From Pelosinus fermentans DSM 17108 (GTDB lineage: Bacteria > Bacillota > Negativicutes > DSM-13327): a stretch of 64,000 nt of DNA. A model generated the notes under the pieces. The model had not been told where the DNA came from and searched no databases. It saw nothing but the letters and a program-made list of their open reading frames with translations. The position numbers and the translations under genes were made by a program. The stretch lies in contig NZ_AKVN02000001.1 in the NCBI RefSeq assembly GCF_000271485.2, positions 934,001-998,000 of the forward strand. The letters run 5' to 3'. Below are positions 1 to 9,936 of this stretch, piece by piece (the first letter of the stretch is position 1; each line of letters begins with the position of its first letter).

Positions 1-941
<941 letters not shown>

Positions 942-2105
942 ATGAAAAGCATTCCCTATGGTAGACAAGATGTTAATCAAGCTGATATCGAAGCTGTTAT
1001 TGAAGTACTGCGATCCGATTGGTTAACCCAGGGACCTACTCTTGAGCGGTTTGAGCAGAAAGTAGCTGAGTATTGTGGTGCCAAGTATGCGGTAGCTGTA
1101 AATAGTGCTACGTCTGCTTTACATATTGCTTGCATGGCGGCTGGTCTTGGACTAAATGATATATTGTGGACATCGCCCAATACTTTTGTTGCCTCGGCAA
1201 ATTGTGGTCGTTATTGCGGGGCAGTAGTGGATTTTGTGGATATTGATTTTCGCACTTATAATATGAGTGTTGAAAAGCTGGAACAAAAATTAGCCTTGGC
1301 TAAAGAACAGCACAAGCTACCTAAAGTCGTCATTCCAGTACATTTTTCTGGGCAATCTTGCGAAATGGACAGAATCTCCATACTTGCTAAAGAATATGGT
1401 TTTACGGTAATTGAGGACGCATCACATGCCATTGGTAGTCGTTATAAAGGTCAAGAGGTAGGTTGTGGTGCATATTCTGACATGACTATATTCAGTTTTC
1501 ACCCTGTGAAAATTGTTACCACCGCTGAAGGCGGAATGGTATTAACTAATAAACAAGAGCTTTATGAAAGATTAATCCAATTTCGTAGTCATGGCATTAC
1601 CAGGAAACAAGAACTGATGACAGAAGAAGCTCATGGTTCTTGGTATTATCAACAGCTTGACTTAGGCTATAACTATCGCATGACAGATATTCAGGCAGCG
1701 TTAGGACTTAGCCAAATGGATCGGTTAGATGAATTTGTAATGAGGCGGCAAGGGATAGCAGAAAAATATAATGAAAAACTACAGGGCTTACCCATCGTAT
1801 TACCATGGCAGCATCCAGATACTTATTCAGCGTATCATTTATATGTAATTTGTTTAGAGGAAGATAAAATAACAAAAACTCATAAACGGGTATTTGAAGA
1901 ATTACGCCAAGCCGGAATTGGTGTGAATCTGCACTATATACCTGTACATACTCAGCCTTATTACCGTGAATTAGGTTTTGATTGGGGAGACTTTCCGGTT
2001 AGTGAGTATTATTACCAAACTGCAATTAGCATTCCTATGTATTCGGCTATGACGGACGCGGATCAAGATTATGTTATTAAAACTCTTAAAGAGGTTTTAC
2101 TATGA
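942..2105 (+). CDS. pseC: UDP-4-amino-4,6-dideoxy-N-acetyl-beta-L-altrosamine transaminase
   Basis: PLP-dependent aminotransferase of the DegT/DnrJ/EryC1/StrS family that aminates the PseB product at C4. The PLP lysine is K190 in SFHPVK, with the aspartate of VIEDASHA (D159) that contacts the pyridine nitrogen. The 387 aa length fits PseC. The ATG abuts the pseB stop and has an AGGAGA ribosome site overlapping the pseB end, which indicates translational coupling. Its last four bases overlap the next gene (ATGA). The HYIPVHTQPYY motif near the C terminus is a family hallmark. Confidence 0.94.
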   Translation: MKSIPYGRQDVNQADIEAVIEVLRSDWLTQGPTLERFEQKVAEYCGAKYAVAVNSATSALHIACMAAGLGLNDILWTSPNTFVASANCGRYCGAVVDFVDIDFRTYNMSVEKLEQKLALAKEQHKLPKVVIPVHFSGQSCEMDRISILAKEYGFTVIEDASHAIGSRYKGQEVGCGAYSDMTIFSFHPVKIVTTAEGGMVLTNKQELYERLIQFRSHGITRKQELMTEEAHGSWYYQQLDLGYNYRMTDIQAALGLSQMDRLDEFVMRRQGIAEKYNEKLQGLPIVLPWQHPDTYSAYHLYVICLEEDKITKTHKRVFEELRQAGIGVNLHYIPVHTQPYYRELGFDWGDFPVSEYYYQTAISIPMYSAMTDADQDYVIKTLKEVLL

Positions 2106-2830
2106 AAACGGTAATTATTGTACAGGCAAGAATGACGTCAACACGTCTACCGGGGAAAGTACTAAAAACTGTTTTAGATAAGCCTTTATTGGAATACCAA
2201 ATAGAACGTCTTCGAAGAATAAAATTAGCAGATGAAATTGTTATTGCGATAACTACTAATGATACAGATCAACCGATTGTTGATTTTTGCAACCGACTTG
2301 ATCTCCCTTTTTTTCGTGGATCGGAAGAAGACGTACTCTCTAGGTATTATGGGGCGGCTGTGGAACATAGTGCTGATGTAGTGGTTCGAGTTACATCAGA
2401 TTGTCCAGTCATTGATCCGGTATTAAGTGATGGAGTGATTGACTTTTTTTTTAAACCGCAAAATGATTATGACTATTTGCGGTTGTTTCAATATCCTCGA
2501 GGACTAGATACGGAGGTTTTTACCTTCAAGGCCTTAGAGGAATCTTATTTTGAGGCAAAGAAACAACCTGAAAGGGAGCATGTTACTCCGTTTCTTTATA
2601 GGCATCCAGAACGGTATAAGGTAAAATACATGACCCCTCTTGAAGATTATAGTCATCATAGATGGACGGTGGATACACCAGAAGATTTTGAACTGATAAA
2701 ACGGATTATTGAGGAGTTGTATCCTGTTAAGAAAATGTTTGATTTTGTCGATATAATAAAAGTAATTCAAAGAAATCCAGAGTGGTATTATATTAATGAT
2801 GGAGTGCGGCAGAAAGAATATGGAGAATAA
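2102..2830 (+). CDS. pseF: CMP-sugar synthetase, SpsF/PseF-type cytidylyltransferase
   Basis: Nucleotidyltransferase of the SpsF family (COG1861 type), recognised by the N-terminal VQARMTSTRLPGKVL loop that binds CTP and by the VVRVTSDCPVIDP strand with metal-binding acidic residues. In Firmicute pseudaminic acid clusters this family takes the place of the Campylobacter-type PseF and probably activates pseudaminic acid to CMP-Pse. The gene overlaps pseC by 4 bases (ATGA), so it is coupled to it. The symbol reflects inferred role; by sequence it is closest to spore-coat SpsF. 242 aa is a normal length. Confidence 0.8.
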   Translation: MKTVIIVQARMTSTRLPGKVLKTVLDKPLLEYQIERLRRIKLADEIVIAITTNDTDQPIVDFCNRLDLPFFRGSEEDVLSRYYGAAVEHSADVVVRVTSDCPVIDPVLSDGVIDFFFKPQNDYDYLRLFQYPRGLDTEVFTFKALEESYFEAKKQPEREHVTPFLYRHPERYKVKYMTPLEDYSHHRWTVDTPEDFELIKRIIEELYPVKKMFDFVDIIKVIQRNPEWYYINDGVRQKEYGE

Positions 2831-2866
2831 TAGAATTCTCATATAGTTTGAAAGGCTGTGTATAGG

Positions 2867-3643
2867 ATGAAAGTAGTAATACTTGCGGGTGGTTTTGGTA
2901 CACGTATTAGTGAAGAATCCCATTTAAAACCAAAGCCGATGGTGGAAATTGGTGGACGTCCAATTCTCTGGCATATTATGAAAATATATTCTTATTATGG
3001 ATTTAATGATTTTGTTATTTGTTTAGGTTATAAAGGATATTGCATTAAAGAATATTTTGCCCATTATTTTTTGCATGAAGCAGATGTGACATTTGACTTT
3101 ACAGTGCCAAATCAGCAAATTATTCATAATCATCATGCTGAACCATGGAAAGTCACCTTGGTGGATACTGGATTAGAGACAATGACTGGAGGACGAGTAA
3201 AACGTATACAACCATATATCGGAAATGAATCCTTTATGCTTACCTATGGTGATGGAGTAAGTAATGTAGACATTGGTAGTTTAGTCGAATTTCATAAATC
3301 CCATGGGAAATTTGCAACTGTTACTTCTGTTCAGCCCTCAGGGCGTTTTGGTGCGATTGAGATGACTGCTGGAAATGTGGTACAGGGATTCCAAGAAAAA
3401 CCTCAAGGAGACGGTGGCTGGATTAACGGCGGGTTCTTTGTGTTAACGCCTAAAGTATTTGATTACATTAAAGATAATAGTACTTTTTTTGAACGCGAAC
3501 CTATGGAGAACCTAGCAAAAGATAATCAGTTACTTGCCTATAAGCATGATGGTTTCTGGCAACCTATGGATACTATACGTGACAAAGAAAATCTGGAAAG
3601 CTTATGGCAGAATAATAAAGCGCCATGGAAAATATGGGAATAG
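2867..3643 (+). CDS. rfbF: Glucose-1-phosphate cytidylyltransferase
   Basis: Makes CDP-glucose from glucose-1-phosphate and CTP, the entry step to CDP-3,6-dideoxyhexoses. The nucleotidyltransferase signature LAGGFGTRISEES starts at residue 5, followed by KPKPMVEIGGRPILWHIM, both diagnostic of RfbF. I place the start at ATG 2867, which gives 258 aa, the family's usual length; an in-frame GTG at 2858 is the alternative. First gene of an rfbF-rfbG-rfbH-SDR set that directly follows the pseudaminic acid genes after 36 bases. Confidence 0.93.
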   Translation: MKVVILAGGFGTRISEESHLKPKPMVEIGGRPILWHIMKIYSYYGFNDFVICLGYKGYCIKEYFAHYFLHEADVTFDFTVPNQQIIHNHHAEPWKVTLVDTGLETMTGGRVKRIQPYIGNESFMLTYGDGVSNVDIGSLVEFHKSHGKFATVTSVQPSGRFGAIEMTAGNVVQGFQEKPQGDGGWINGGFFVLTPKVFDYIKDNSTFFEREPMENLAKDNQLLAYKHDGFWQPMDTIRDKENLESLWQNNKAPWKIWE

Positions 3644-3654
3644 GTGCTTATAAA

Positions 3655-4725
3655 ATGATAGATAAAAGATTTTGGCAAGGAAGAAGAGTCTTTATTACTG
3701 GGCATACTGGCTTTAAAGGATCTTGGCTCTGTTTATGGTTAAGCGCATTAGGTGCAGAAGTTACTGGATATGCCTTGCAGCCACCCACTGAACCTAGTCT
3801 ATTTGAGTTGTGTAAGGTTGATGAACTGGTAAAATCGATTATTGGTGATGTGCGTGATGGTGAGAAATTAGCTAAAGTTATGTCAAAGGCTGATCCAGAG
3901 ATCGTTATACATATGGCTGCGCAGGCGTTAGTAGGAGATTCCTATAGAAATCCTGTAGATACTTATGCTATTAATGTAATGGGGACTGTTAATGTATTGG
4001 AAGCCGTACGGACATCTAACGGTGTAGAAGCGGTAATTAATGTGACAACCGACAAATGTTATGAAAATAAAGAATGGGTATGGGGTTATCGAGAAAATGA
4101 GCCGATGGGTGGATATGATCCTTACTCCAGTAGTAAGGGGTGTTCTGAATTGGTGACTTCTTCTTATCGGAACTCTTTTTTTAGCCCTAATGAATATGAA
4201 AAACATGGTATTGGTATAGCTTCAGCCAGAGCTGGTAATGTCATTGGTGGCGGTGACTGGGCTAAAAATCGTTTGATACCTGATTGTATAAATTTTCTTT
4301 TAAAGAATGAAAAGATTAGGATTCGTAATCCTCATTCCATACGTCCTTGGCAACACGTACTAGAGCCTCTTAGTGGATATTTACTATTGGCGCAAAGATT
4401 ATATGAGGATGGAGCATCTTTTGCCGAAGGCTGGAATTTTGGTCCTAATGACAGTGATGCGCAATCAGTAGAGTGGGTCGTTAAGAAAATGTGCGAGGAA
4501 TGGGGAGGCTATGCATCTTATGAAGTAGATAAAGGTAACCACCCTCATGAAGCTCGTTATTTAAAGTTGGATTGTTCCAAAGCAAAAATGAAACTCCTTT
4601 GGCAACCTAGTTGGAATTTAGAACAGGCATTGGAGAAAATCATTGAATGGGTTCATGCCTATCAAGCAAAGGCTGATATGCGAGAATTTTGCTTGCAACA
4701 AATACGAGAATACATGAAATCATAA
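3655..4725 (+). CDS. rfbG: CDP-glucose 4,6-dehydratase
   Basis: Extended SDR enzyme that converts CDP-glucose to CDP-4-keto-6-deoxyglucose. The NAD-binding GHTGFKGSWL loop is at the N terminus and the catalytic Y-x3-K is in YDPYSSSKGCSE. RAGNVIGGGDWAKNRLIPD and RNPHSIRPWQHVLEPL are RfbG hallmarks. I choose ATG 3655 (356 aa) because it aligns with the family start and avoids overlap with rfbF; an in-frame ATG at 3625 inside the end of rfbF is possible but would add ten residues not seen in the family. Confidence 0.92.
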   Translation: MIDKRFWQGRRVFITGHTGFKGSWLCLWLSALGAEVTGYALQPPTEPSLFELCKVDELVKSIIGDVRDGEKLAKVMSKADPEIVIHMAAQALVGDSYRNPVDTYAINVMGTVNVLEAVRTSNGVEAVINVTTDKCYENKEWVWGYRENEPMGGYDPYSSSKGCSELVTSSYRNSFFSPNEYEKHGIGIASARAGNVIGGGDWAKNRLIPDCINFLLKNEKIRIRNPHSIRPWQHVLEPLSGYLLLAQRLYEDGASFAEGWNFGPNDSDAQSVEWVVKKMCEEWGGYASYEVDKGNHPHEARYLKLDCSKAKMKLLWQPSWNLEQALEKIIEWVHAYQAKADMREFCLQQIREYMKS

Positions 4726-4743
4726 TGTGAGGTATAGGGTAGT

Positions 4744-6093
4744 ATGAGTGATAATACGAAAATAGAAAAGCAATTAAGACAGCAAGTCATTGAAGCGGCC
4801 ATTAAGCATTATGAAGTAAAGCATAAAAGAGAAAACAGTTTTAAACCAGGTGATCGTATTTCGTATGGTGGTCGTGTTTTTGATGAAAAAGAGATTATTA
4901 ATTTAATTGATTCTTCTTTGGATTTCTGGCTAACGACAGGTAAGTATGCTGAAAAATTTGAGAAAGAATTTGCTGAGTTTTTAGGGATAAGGCATTGTTC
5001 TTTAGCTAATTCTGGCTCATCGGCTAATCTTTTGGCATTTATGGCACTAACTTCTCATAAGCTTGGTAACCGCAGAATTAAAAAGGGGGATGAAGTCATC
5101 ACCGTAGCTGCTGCTTTTCCGACAACGGTTGCACCGATTATTCAATATGGGGCGATTCCTGTGTTTGTCGATGTAACATTGCCTACATATAATATTGACA
5201 TTACGCAATTGGAAGTGGCTTTATCTGATAAAACTAAAGCAGTAATGATTGCCCATACGCTAGGTAATCCTTTTGATTTGCAGACGGTAAAAGATTTTTG
5301 CGATGCGCATAATCTATGGTTAATTGAAGATAACTGTGATGCACTGGGAACAAAGTATTTGTATAACGATGATTGGAAATATTCTGGCACAATTGGGCAT
5401 ATTGGCACGTCCAGTTTTTATCCGCCACATCATATGACTATGGGCGAGGGTGGGGCAGTATATACGAATGATACCCAGTTGAAACATATCGTTGAATCTT
5501 TTCGGGACTGGGGGCGTGACTGCTGGTGTCCGTCAGGTAAAGATGATACTTGTAAAAATCGGTTTACTCAGCAATTTGGTGAATTGCCTGTAGGATATGA
5601 TCATAAATATGTGTATTCTCATATAGGATACAACTTAAAAGTGACTGATATGCAGGCTGCAGTTGGGTGTGCCCAACTGGAAAAGTTACCTTTCTTTATT
5701 GAAAAGCGCAAAGAGAATTGGAAAATGCTGCGAGAGGGGTTAGATGAATTACAAGATATGTTCATTCTGCCCGAAGCAACAGCTAAATCTCAGCCGAGCT
5801 GGTTTGGATTTTTACTAACCGTGAGAGAAGATGCAAATTTTACTCGTGATGAGATAGTAATATATTTAGAGAGAAGTGGTGTACAAACTAGAATGTTGTT
5901 TGCGGGCAATTTATTGAGACATCCGTGCTTTGATGAGATGAGAAAAACAAGTGAAGGATATAAAATTATTGGTGATTTAAAGAATACAGATACAATCATG
6001 AATCGGACTTTTTGGATAGGAGTCTATCCTGGAATGACAAATGATATGATCATTTATATACTGGAAAAGATAATGGGCTTTGTGAAGATATGA
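4744..6093 (+). CDS. rfbH: CDP-4-keto-6-deoxyglucose 3-dehydrase (E1, PMP- and 2Fe-2S-dependent)
   Basis: Removes the C3 hydroxyl of CDP-4-keto-6-deoxyglucose. It is an aminotransferase-fold enzyme in which the PLP lysine is replaced by histidine: PPHHMTMGEGG contains H229-H230 where other family members have lysine. Cysteines at 198, 260, 262 and 270 match the ligand pattern of its [2Fe-2S] cluster. Its 449 aa length fits RfbH. It needs a reductase (E3, RfbI/AscD type) that I do not find in this window, so reducing power must come from another locus. The following SDR gene overlaps its end by 4 bases. Confidence 0.93.
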   Translation: MSDNTKIEKQLRQQVIEAAIKHYEVKHKRENSFKPGDRISYGGRVFDEKEIINLIDSSLDFWLTTGKYAEKFEKEFAEFLGIRHCSLANSGSSANLLAFMALTSHKLGNRRIKKGDEVITVAAAFPTTVAPIIQYGAIPVFVDVTLPTYNIDITQLEVALSDKTKAVMIAHTLGNPFDLQTVKDFCDAHNLWLIEDNCDALGTKYLYNDDWKYSGTIGHIGTSSFYPPHHMTMGEGGAVYTNDTQLKHIVESFRDWGRDCWCPSGKDDTCKNRFTQQFGELPVGYDHKYVYSHIGYNLKVTDMQAAVGCAQLEKLPFFIEKRKENWKMLREGLDELQDMFILPEATAKSQPSWFGFLLTVREDANFTRDEIVIYLERSGVQTRMLFAGNLLRHPCFDEMRKTSEGYKIIGDLKNTDTIMNRTFWIGVYPGMTNDMIIYILEKIMGFVKI

Positions 6094-6980
6094 AGATTTT
6101 AGTTACAGGAGCAACAGGTTTCTTAGGGAGTAATCTTATAAAGGCATTGTTGAAAAATGGTCATGAGGTCTGTATTTTAAAACGCAGTTTTTCTGATGCT
6201 TGGCGAATAAATGAAGTATTATCACAAATTAGTACATATGATATTGATCTATGTGAATTGGAAAAACCATTTAAAGAGCAAGGAAAGATCGATGTAGTCA
6301 TTCATACAGCAACTTGCTATGGGAGAAAAGGCGAAAATATTAAAAAAATAATTGAAACTAATATACTGTTTCCATTGATGCTGTTAGAAATAGCAAGTTC
6401 TTATGGTACAGATGTGTTTATTAATGTTGATACTTTTTTCAACATTAATAATGGTTTGTATAAGTACTTAAATGAGTATGTTTTATCTAAAAAGCACTTT
6501 CTGGAATGGGCTAAACAGTTTGCTAATACTGGAAAAATTTGCTTGGTAAATACAAGATTAGAGCATATTTATGGACCTCATGATGATGAGACTAAATTTA
6601 CAAATTATGTAATAAAAAGTTGTTTAAGGAATGTTTCAGAATTGCAACTAACAGAGGGAGAACAAAAAAGGGATTTCATATATATAGATGATGTAGTTGA
6701 TGCTTATATGTTATTGATAAAGCAGGAAGGAAATCAAGTTAAGCAATTTCAAGAATATGAAATAGGTAGTGGTCAATCAATTTCAATTCGGACTTTTGTT
6801 GAACTCGTTCATACTATCGCAAAATCAAATACTAGATTAAATTTTGGGGCTCTGCCTTATAGAGAAAATGAAATTATGATATCATGTGCCAACACTGGAA
6901 AGCTTAGTGGGTTAGGATGGAGAGCCAATGTATCATTAAAAGCTGGGATTAGTGCAATTATAAATGAGGAATTTTTATAA
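6090..6980 (+). CDS. NAD-dependent epimerase/dehydratase, probable CDP-3,6-dideoxyhexose reductase (RfbJ-like)
   Basis: SDR protein with an N-terminal GATGFLGSNL dinucleotide loop and a Y-x3-K in YVLSKKHFLEWAK. Position immediately after rfbFGH, overlapping rfbH by 4 bases, implies it completes a CDP-3,6-dideoxyhexose by reducing the 4-keto group, like CDP-abequose synthase (RfbJ) or CDP-paratose synthase (RfbS). From sequence alone I cannot say which epimer is made. The RDFIYIDDVVDAY block is typical of sugar-nucleotide SDRs. 296 aa is in the RfbJ range. Confidence 0.75.
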   Translation: MKILVTGATGFLGSNLIKALLKNGHEVCILKRSFSDAWRINEVLSQISTYDIDLCELEKPFKEQGKIDVVIHTATCYGRKGENIKKIIETNILFPLMLLEIASSYGTDVFINVDTFFNINNGLYKYLNEYVLSKKHFLEWAKQFANTGKICLVNTRLEHIYGPHDDETKFTNYVIKSCLRNVSELQLTEGEQKRDFIYIDDVVDAYMLLIKQEGNQVKQFQEYEIGSGQSISIRTFVELVHTIAKSNTRLNFGALPYRENEIMISCANTGKLSGLGWRANVSLKAGISAIINEEFL

Positions 6981-7081
6981 TGAACAATTACTTGATCTTA
7001 GGTTAAAAAATATTATAAACATGATATTAACATTTTATCTACAGTGTACGTTGTGTAAATAATAAAAAGGGGATTTTCTAA

Positions 7082-8281
7082 ATGCCTAAATTATCAATTT
7101 GTATTCCAACCTATAATCGAGCAATAGACTTAAGAAGGTGTCTTGAATCAGTGTTAAGTACTCAAGATAGGGATATTGAGGTTGTTGTGCAAGATAATTG
7201 TTCTCCTGATCAGACGGAACAGATTATTAGTTCATTTTGCGACACTAGAATCAAATATTATAAAAATGACAAAAATATTGGAATGGTTTTAAATATAATA
7301 TCTATTATTGAGAAAGCAACTGGGGATTTTATCTTCTTTTTGACTGATGATGATTGTATGCTACCTGGGAGTATCGCTAAAGTTAAAGCCTTTATAGAGA
7401 AAGGGGTTGACTGTTTTACCACGGATGCAATTATGTACTTGGAAAAACAGAAACAAGCGAATACTTATAGTTATTTTAATAGTAATATTATTACTTGTCA
7501 TGAAGATAAAGAAAAAATCACACAGATATTTTTGTCATCACATATATTATCTAGATGTTGTTTTAAAAGAAATCTAATTGATATTGAATTTTTAAAAGTA
7601 CATGGTGATAATTGGTACCCTCACATGCTGATAGTACTTTTGTTTTATTTGCGTTCAGCAAGAATAGGATATCTTGCTGAACCAATAGTTATGCACACAT
7701 GGGAAAATGAGACGTTTTGGGGTGTGTCGCCTTATAATTTTAAAGAGTTACATCAAGGTCAGGTTAATATCATTATGTCAGTGTATCCACAAATTGATGA
7801 AGAAATGTTTAATTGCCTAGTCTATAATTTTTCTATAATTAAGGGTTATATTCATGAAGATTTTAATGAAATTTTAACAGTTGAAAAAAAGAAGGAAATA
7901 TTGTATGAACTAAAAAAGATAGAAATAAAAAAACAAAATAGTGAAGTAAACGCGAGTATATTGAAAATAGCTAATAAAAAAACGTTTATATGGGGTACAG
8001 GTAAGGCAGCACAATATTGTTATGATGTATTATTAAAGCGTGGTTTGGGCGAAATAGTCATTGGATTTATTGAGAATAATCCATTAAAGTGGAATAGTTG
8101 TTTCAATAAGAAGAAAATATATTCACCTAGTGCCTTGCATGACATAAAAGATACATGTATGGTACTTATAGGGTCAATGTATTATAGTGAAATTGGTATT
8201 GAGTTGGAGCAGTTAGGATTTGAGAAGGTAAATGATAAGGTCTTTTTATTAAGAAAGGAAACACGACATAACAATAAATAA
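7082..8281 (+). CDS. GT2 glycosyltransferase with C-terminal Rossmann-like module
   Basis: Residues 1-230 are a GT-A fold transferase of family GT2: ICIPTYNRAIDLRRCLES at the start, NCSPDQTE nucleotide-binding region, and FLTDDDCML as the metal-binding acidic motif near residue 95. From about residue 295 to the end lies a separate module (FIWGTGKAAQYCYDVL, then GFIENNPLKWN and VLIGSMYYSEIGIELEQLGF) shared with three other proteins in this cluster. It presumably transfers a sugar to flagellin or a surface glycan. An AAGGGGA ribosome site precedes the ATG. A 101-base gap separates it from the rfb genes. Confidence 0.85.
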   Translation: MPKLSICIPTYNRAIDLRRCLESVLSTQDRDIEVVVQDNCSPDQTEQIISSFCDTRIKYYKNDKNIGMVLNIISIIEKATGDFIFFLTDDDCMLPGSIAKVKAFIEKGVDCFTTDAIMYLEKQKQANTYSYFNSNIITCHEDKEKITQIFLSSHILSRCCFKRNLIDIEFLKVHGDNWYPHMLIVLLFYLRSARIGYLAEPIVMHTWENETFWGVSPYNFKELHQGQVNIIMSVYPQIDEEMFNCLVYNFSIIKGYIHEDFNEILTVEKKKEILYELKKIEIKKQNSEVNASILKIANKKTFIWGTGKAAQYCYDVLLKRGLGEIVIGFIENNPLKWNSCFNKKKIYSPSALHDIKDTCMVLIGSMYYSEIGIELEQLGFEKVNDKVFLLRKETRHNNK

Positions 8282-8384
8282 TAGATTGATTTTATTAATG
8301 ATAATAACATATCGGCACTTATATGGAAGAACTTCTTAATTGATATAGATCAACTGGAATAAAGGAAGGGAGTGCTTTTTATTG

Positions 8385-8708
8385 CATGATTTATAAGAAA
8401 TCGAAGTGAAAAGAAGTTAGTACTATTTGGTGCAAGTGGTTTCGATTGGGATGCATTTGAATGGCTAGCACAATGGATAATTGATGTGGACATTTTTTGT
8501 GATAATAATGCGAATAATTGGGATACTGAGGGGTGCTAAAAAAAATATTCAAAGTTATAAGCCCAAATTGGCTATTTGTATTTATCATAGACCAGAAGAT
8601 ATTTTTGAAATCCCACTATATATTAAATCTATTATGCCAGAGTATCAATTGTATTTAGGACATAAACGTTTCTACGATGAGACTGAAACTGTTTGTTATG
8701 CGATTTGA
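8385..8708 (+). pseudogene. Remnant of a Rossmann-module/FkbM methyltransferase gene
   Basis: Two pieces of one protein are read in different frames. From about 8408 to 8541 the frame gives KKLVLFGASGFDWDAFEWL then FCDNNANNWDTEGC and a stop: the same Rossmann module found at the C termini of the neighbouring transferases. From about 8528 another frame gives LRGAKKNIQSYKPKLAI and EIPLYIKSIMPEYQLYLG, the usual C terminus of FkbM-family SAM methyltransferases, ending at 8708. The methyltransferase core between them is missing. A possible original ATG at 8385 runs into a stop after seven codons. I read it as an internal deletion plus frameshifts; no functional product is expected. Confidence 0.72.
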
Positions 8709-8746
8709 TGGGGTGCGCATAAATAATGAGGGGGGATTGCTACTTT

Positions 8747-9883
8747 ATGAACAATGATTACAAAAATGATTTTGGTGTAAAAAAAAAGTATCAAGGGGAA
8801 GTAATTCATGTTGCTATTTCTATCCACGATCCAATCGGTACATATGCTAAACATGCAGGGGCAACAATAGCCTCAATTTTTGCAAATACTTCAGTGTCAG
8901 TGTGCATACATATCCTACATGATGAAACGTTAACCCAAGAGAATAGAAAGAAATTCGAAAAACTATCAGAGAATTTTAATCAGGAAATAAGGTTTCATTT
9001 AGTAGTACTTCCCGAAAACATATTATCTTATAAATATGAACGAGTTACTCAAGGAGCATTATTTCGCCTATTACTGCCTGATATATTGACTGAGGAGAAA
9101 ATAATTTATTTTGACTGTGATGTTATTGTAGATTTAGATATTAATATATTATGGGGTATTTGTATAAAAGGATATCCGCTTGCAGCTGTTAGAGATGGTG
9201 GAATATCATATTGGGACGATCAAAAAAAATATCTAACTAAAAAAAATGGTATGCAGATAGAGAAATATTTTAATTCAGGAGTATTGGTTTTAAATTTAAA
9301 ATATATACGTGAAAATCATTGTCTTGCAAAAGAGGCTTTTGATTTCCTTGAGACACATCAAGAACGTGCATTTCAAGATCAAGATGCATTGAATTTTTTA
9401 TTTCAAAAAAAATATTTGCCTTTACATGAGGATTTCAACAGTTTTGCAATGGTTAAGGGTGATAAATATGAAAGCGGAAAAATATGGCATTGGGCATGGA
9501 ATAAACCTTGGGATAGATTTATAAGTATGGTTGATATACTTTATTGGAAATATTTATCACTTACGTCTTGGAGCAGTGATGCCTTTCATTTATTTTCCGT
9601 ATTGCAATATAGTAATGATGCTGAAAGAAAAATTATTATATTTGGTGCTGGCAGTGCTGGTGAGAAGGTTTGTAGGAATTTGCCAGCGCAAATTGAATAT
9701 TTTGTAGATAATGGTCAAGCTAAATGGGGTGACTATCTAAATGGAATTCCCATTCGTTCTCCAGAATGTTTGCTTAATGAAGATATAAAAAGTGTAATAA
9801 TTATTGTTGCAAGTCAATATCACTCTGAAATATCAAAGCAACTTTTAAACATGGGATTTAAAAAATATGTAAACTTTTTGTAA
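8747..9883 (+). CDS. GT8 glycosyltransferase with C-terminal Rossmann-like module
   Basis: Family GT8 (LgtC/GspA-like) retaining transferase. Key features are the N-terminal VAISIHDPIG strand, RVTQGALFRLLLPDIL, the DxD metal site in YFDCDVIVDLD, and FNSGVLVLNLKYIRE. The last 90 residues (IIIFGAGSAGEKV, YFVDNGQAKWGDYL, VASQYHSEISKQLLNMGF) are the shared module. I place the start at ATG 8747, which has an AGGGGGG ribosome site about 11 bases upstream; an in-frame ATG at 8726 sits before that site. Length from 8747 is 378 aa. Confidence 0.85.
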   Translation: MNNDYKNDFGVKKKYQGEVIHVAISIHDPIGTYAKHAGATIASIFANTSVSVCIHILHDETLTQENRKKFEKLSENFNQEIRFHLVVLPENILSYKYERVTQGALFRLLLPDILTEEKIIYFDCDVIVDLDINILWGICIKGYPLAAVRDGGISYWDDQKKYLTKKNGMQIEKYFNSGVLVLNLKYIRENHCLAKEAFDFLETHQERAFQDQDALNFLFQKKYLPLHEDFNSFAMVKGDKYESGKIWHWAWNKPWDRFISMVDILYWKYLSLTSWSSDAFHLFSVLQYSNDAERKIIIFGAGSAGEKVCRNLPAQIEYFVDNGQAKWGDYLNGIPIRSPECLLNEDIKSVIIIVASQYHSEISKQLLNMGFKKYVNFL

Positions 9884-9936
9884 CTTAACATATAGAAGTT
9901 TTAATAATTAATTATTTAGATAGGAAGGTTTTTAAA

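Noticed and set aside
8481-8708. A 75-codon open frame that could be taken as a small gene
   Set aside because: Its C-terminal two thirds is the end of an FkbM methyltransferase and its start has no ribosome site; it is better read as part of the pseudogene.
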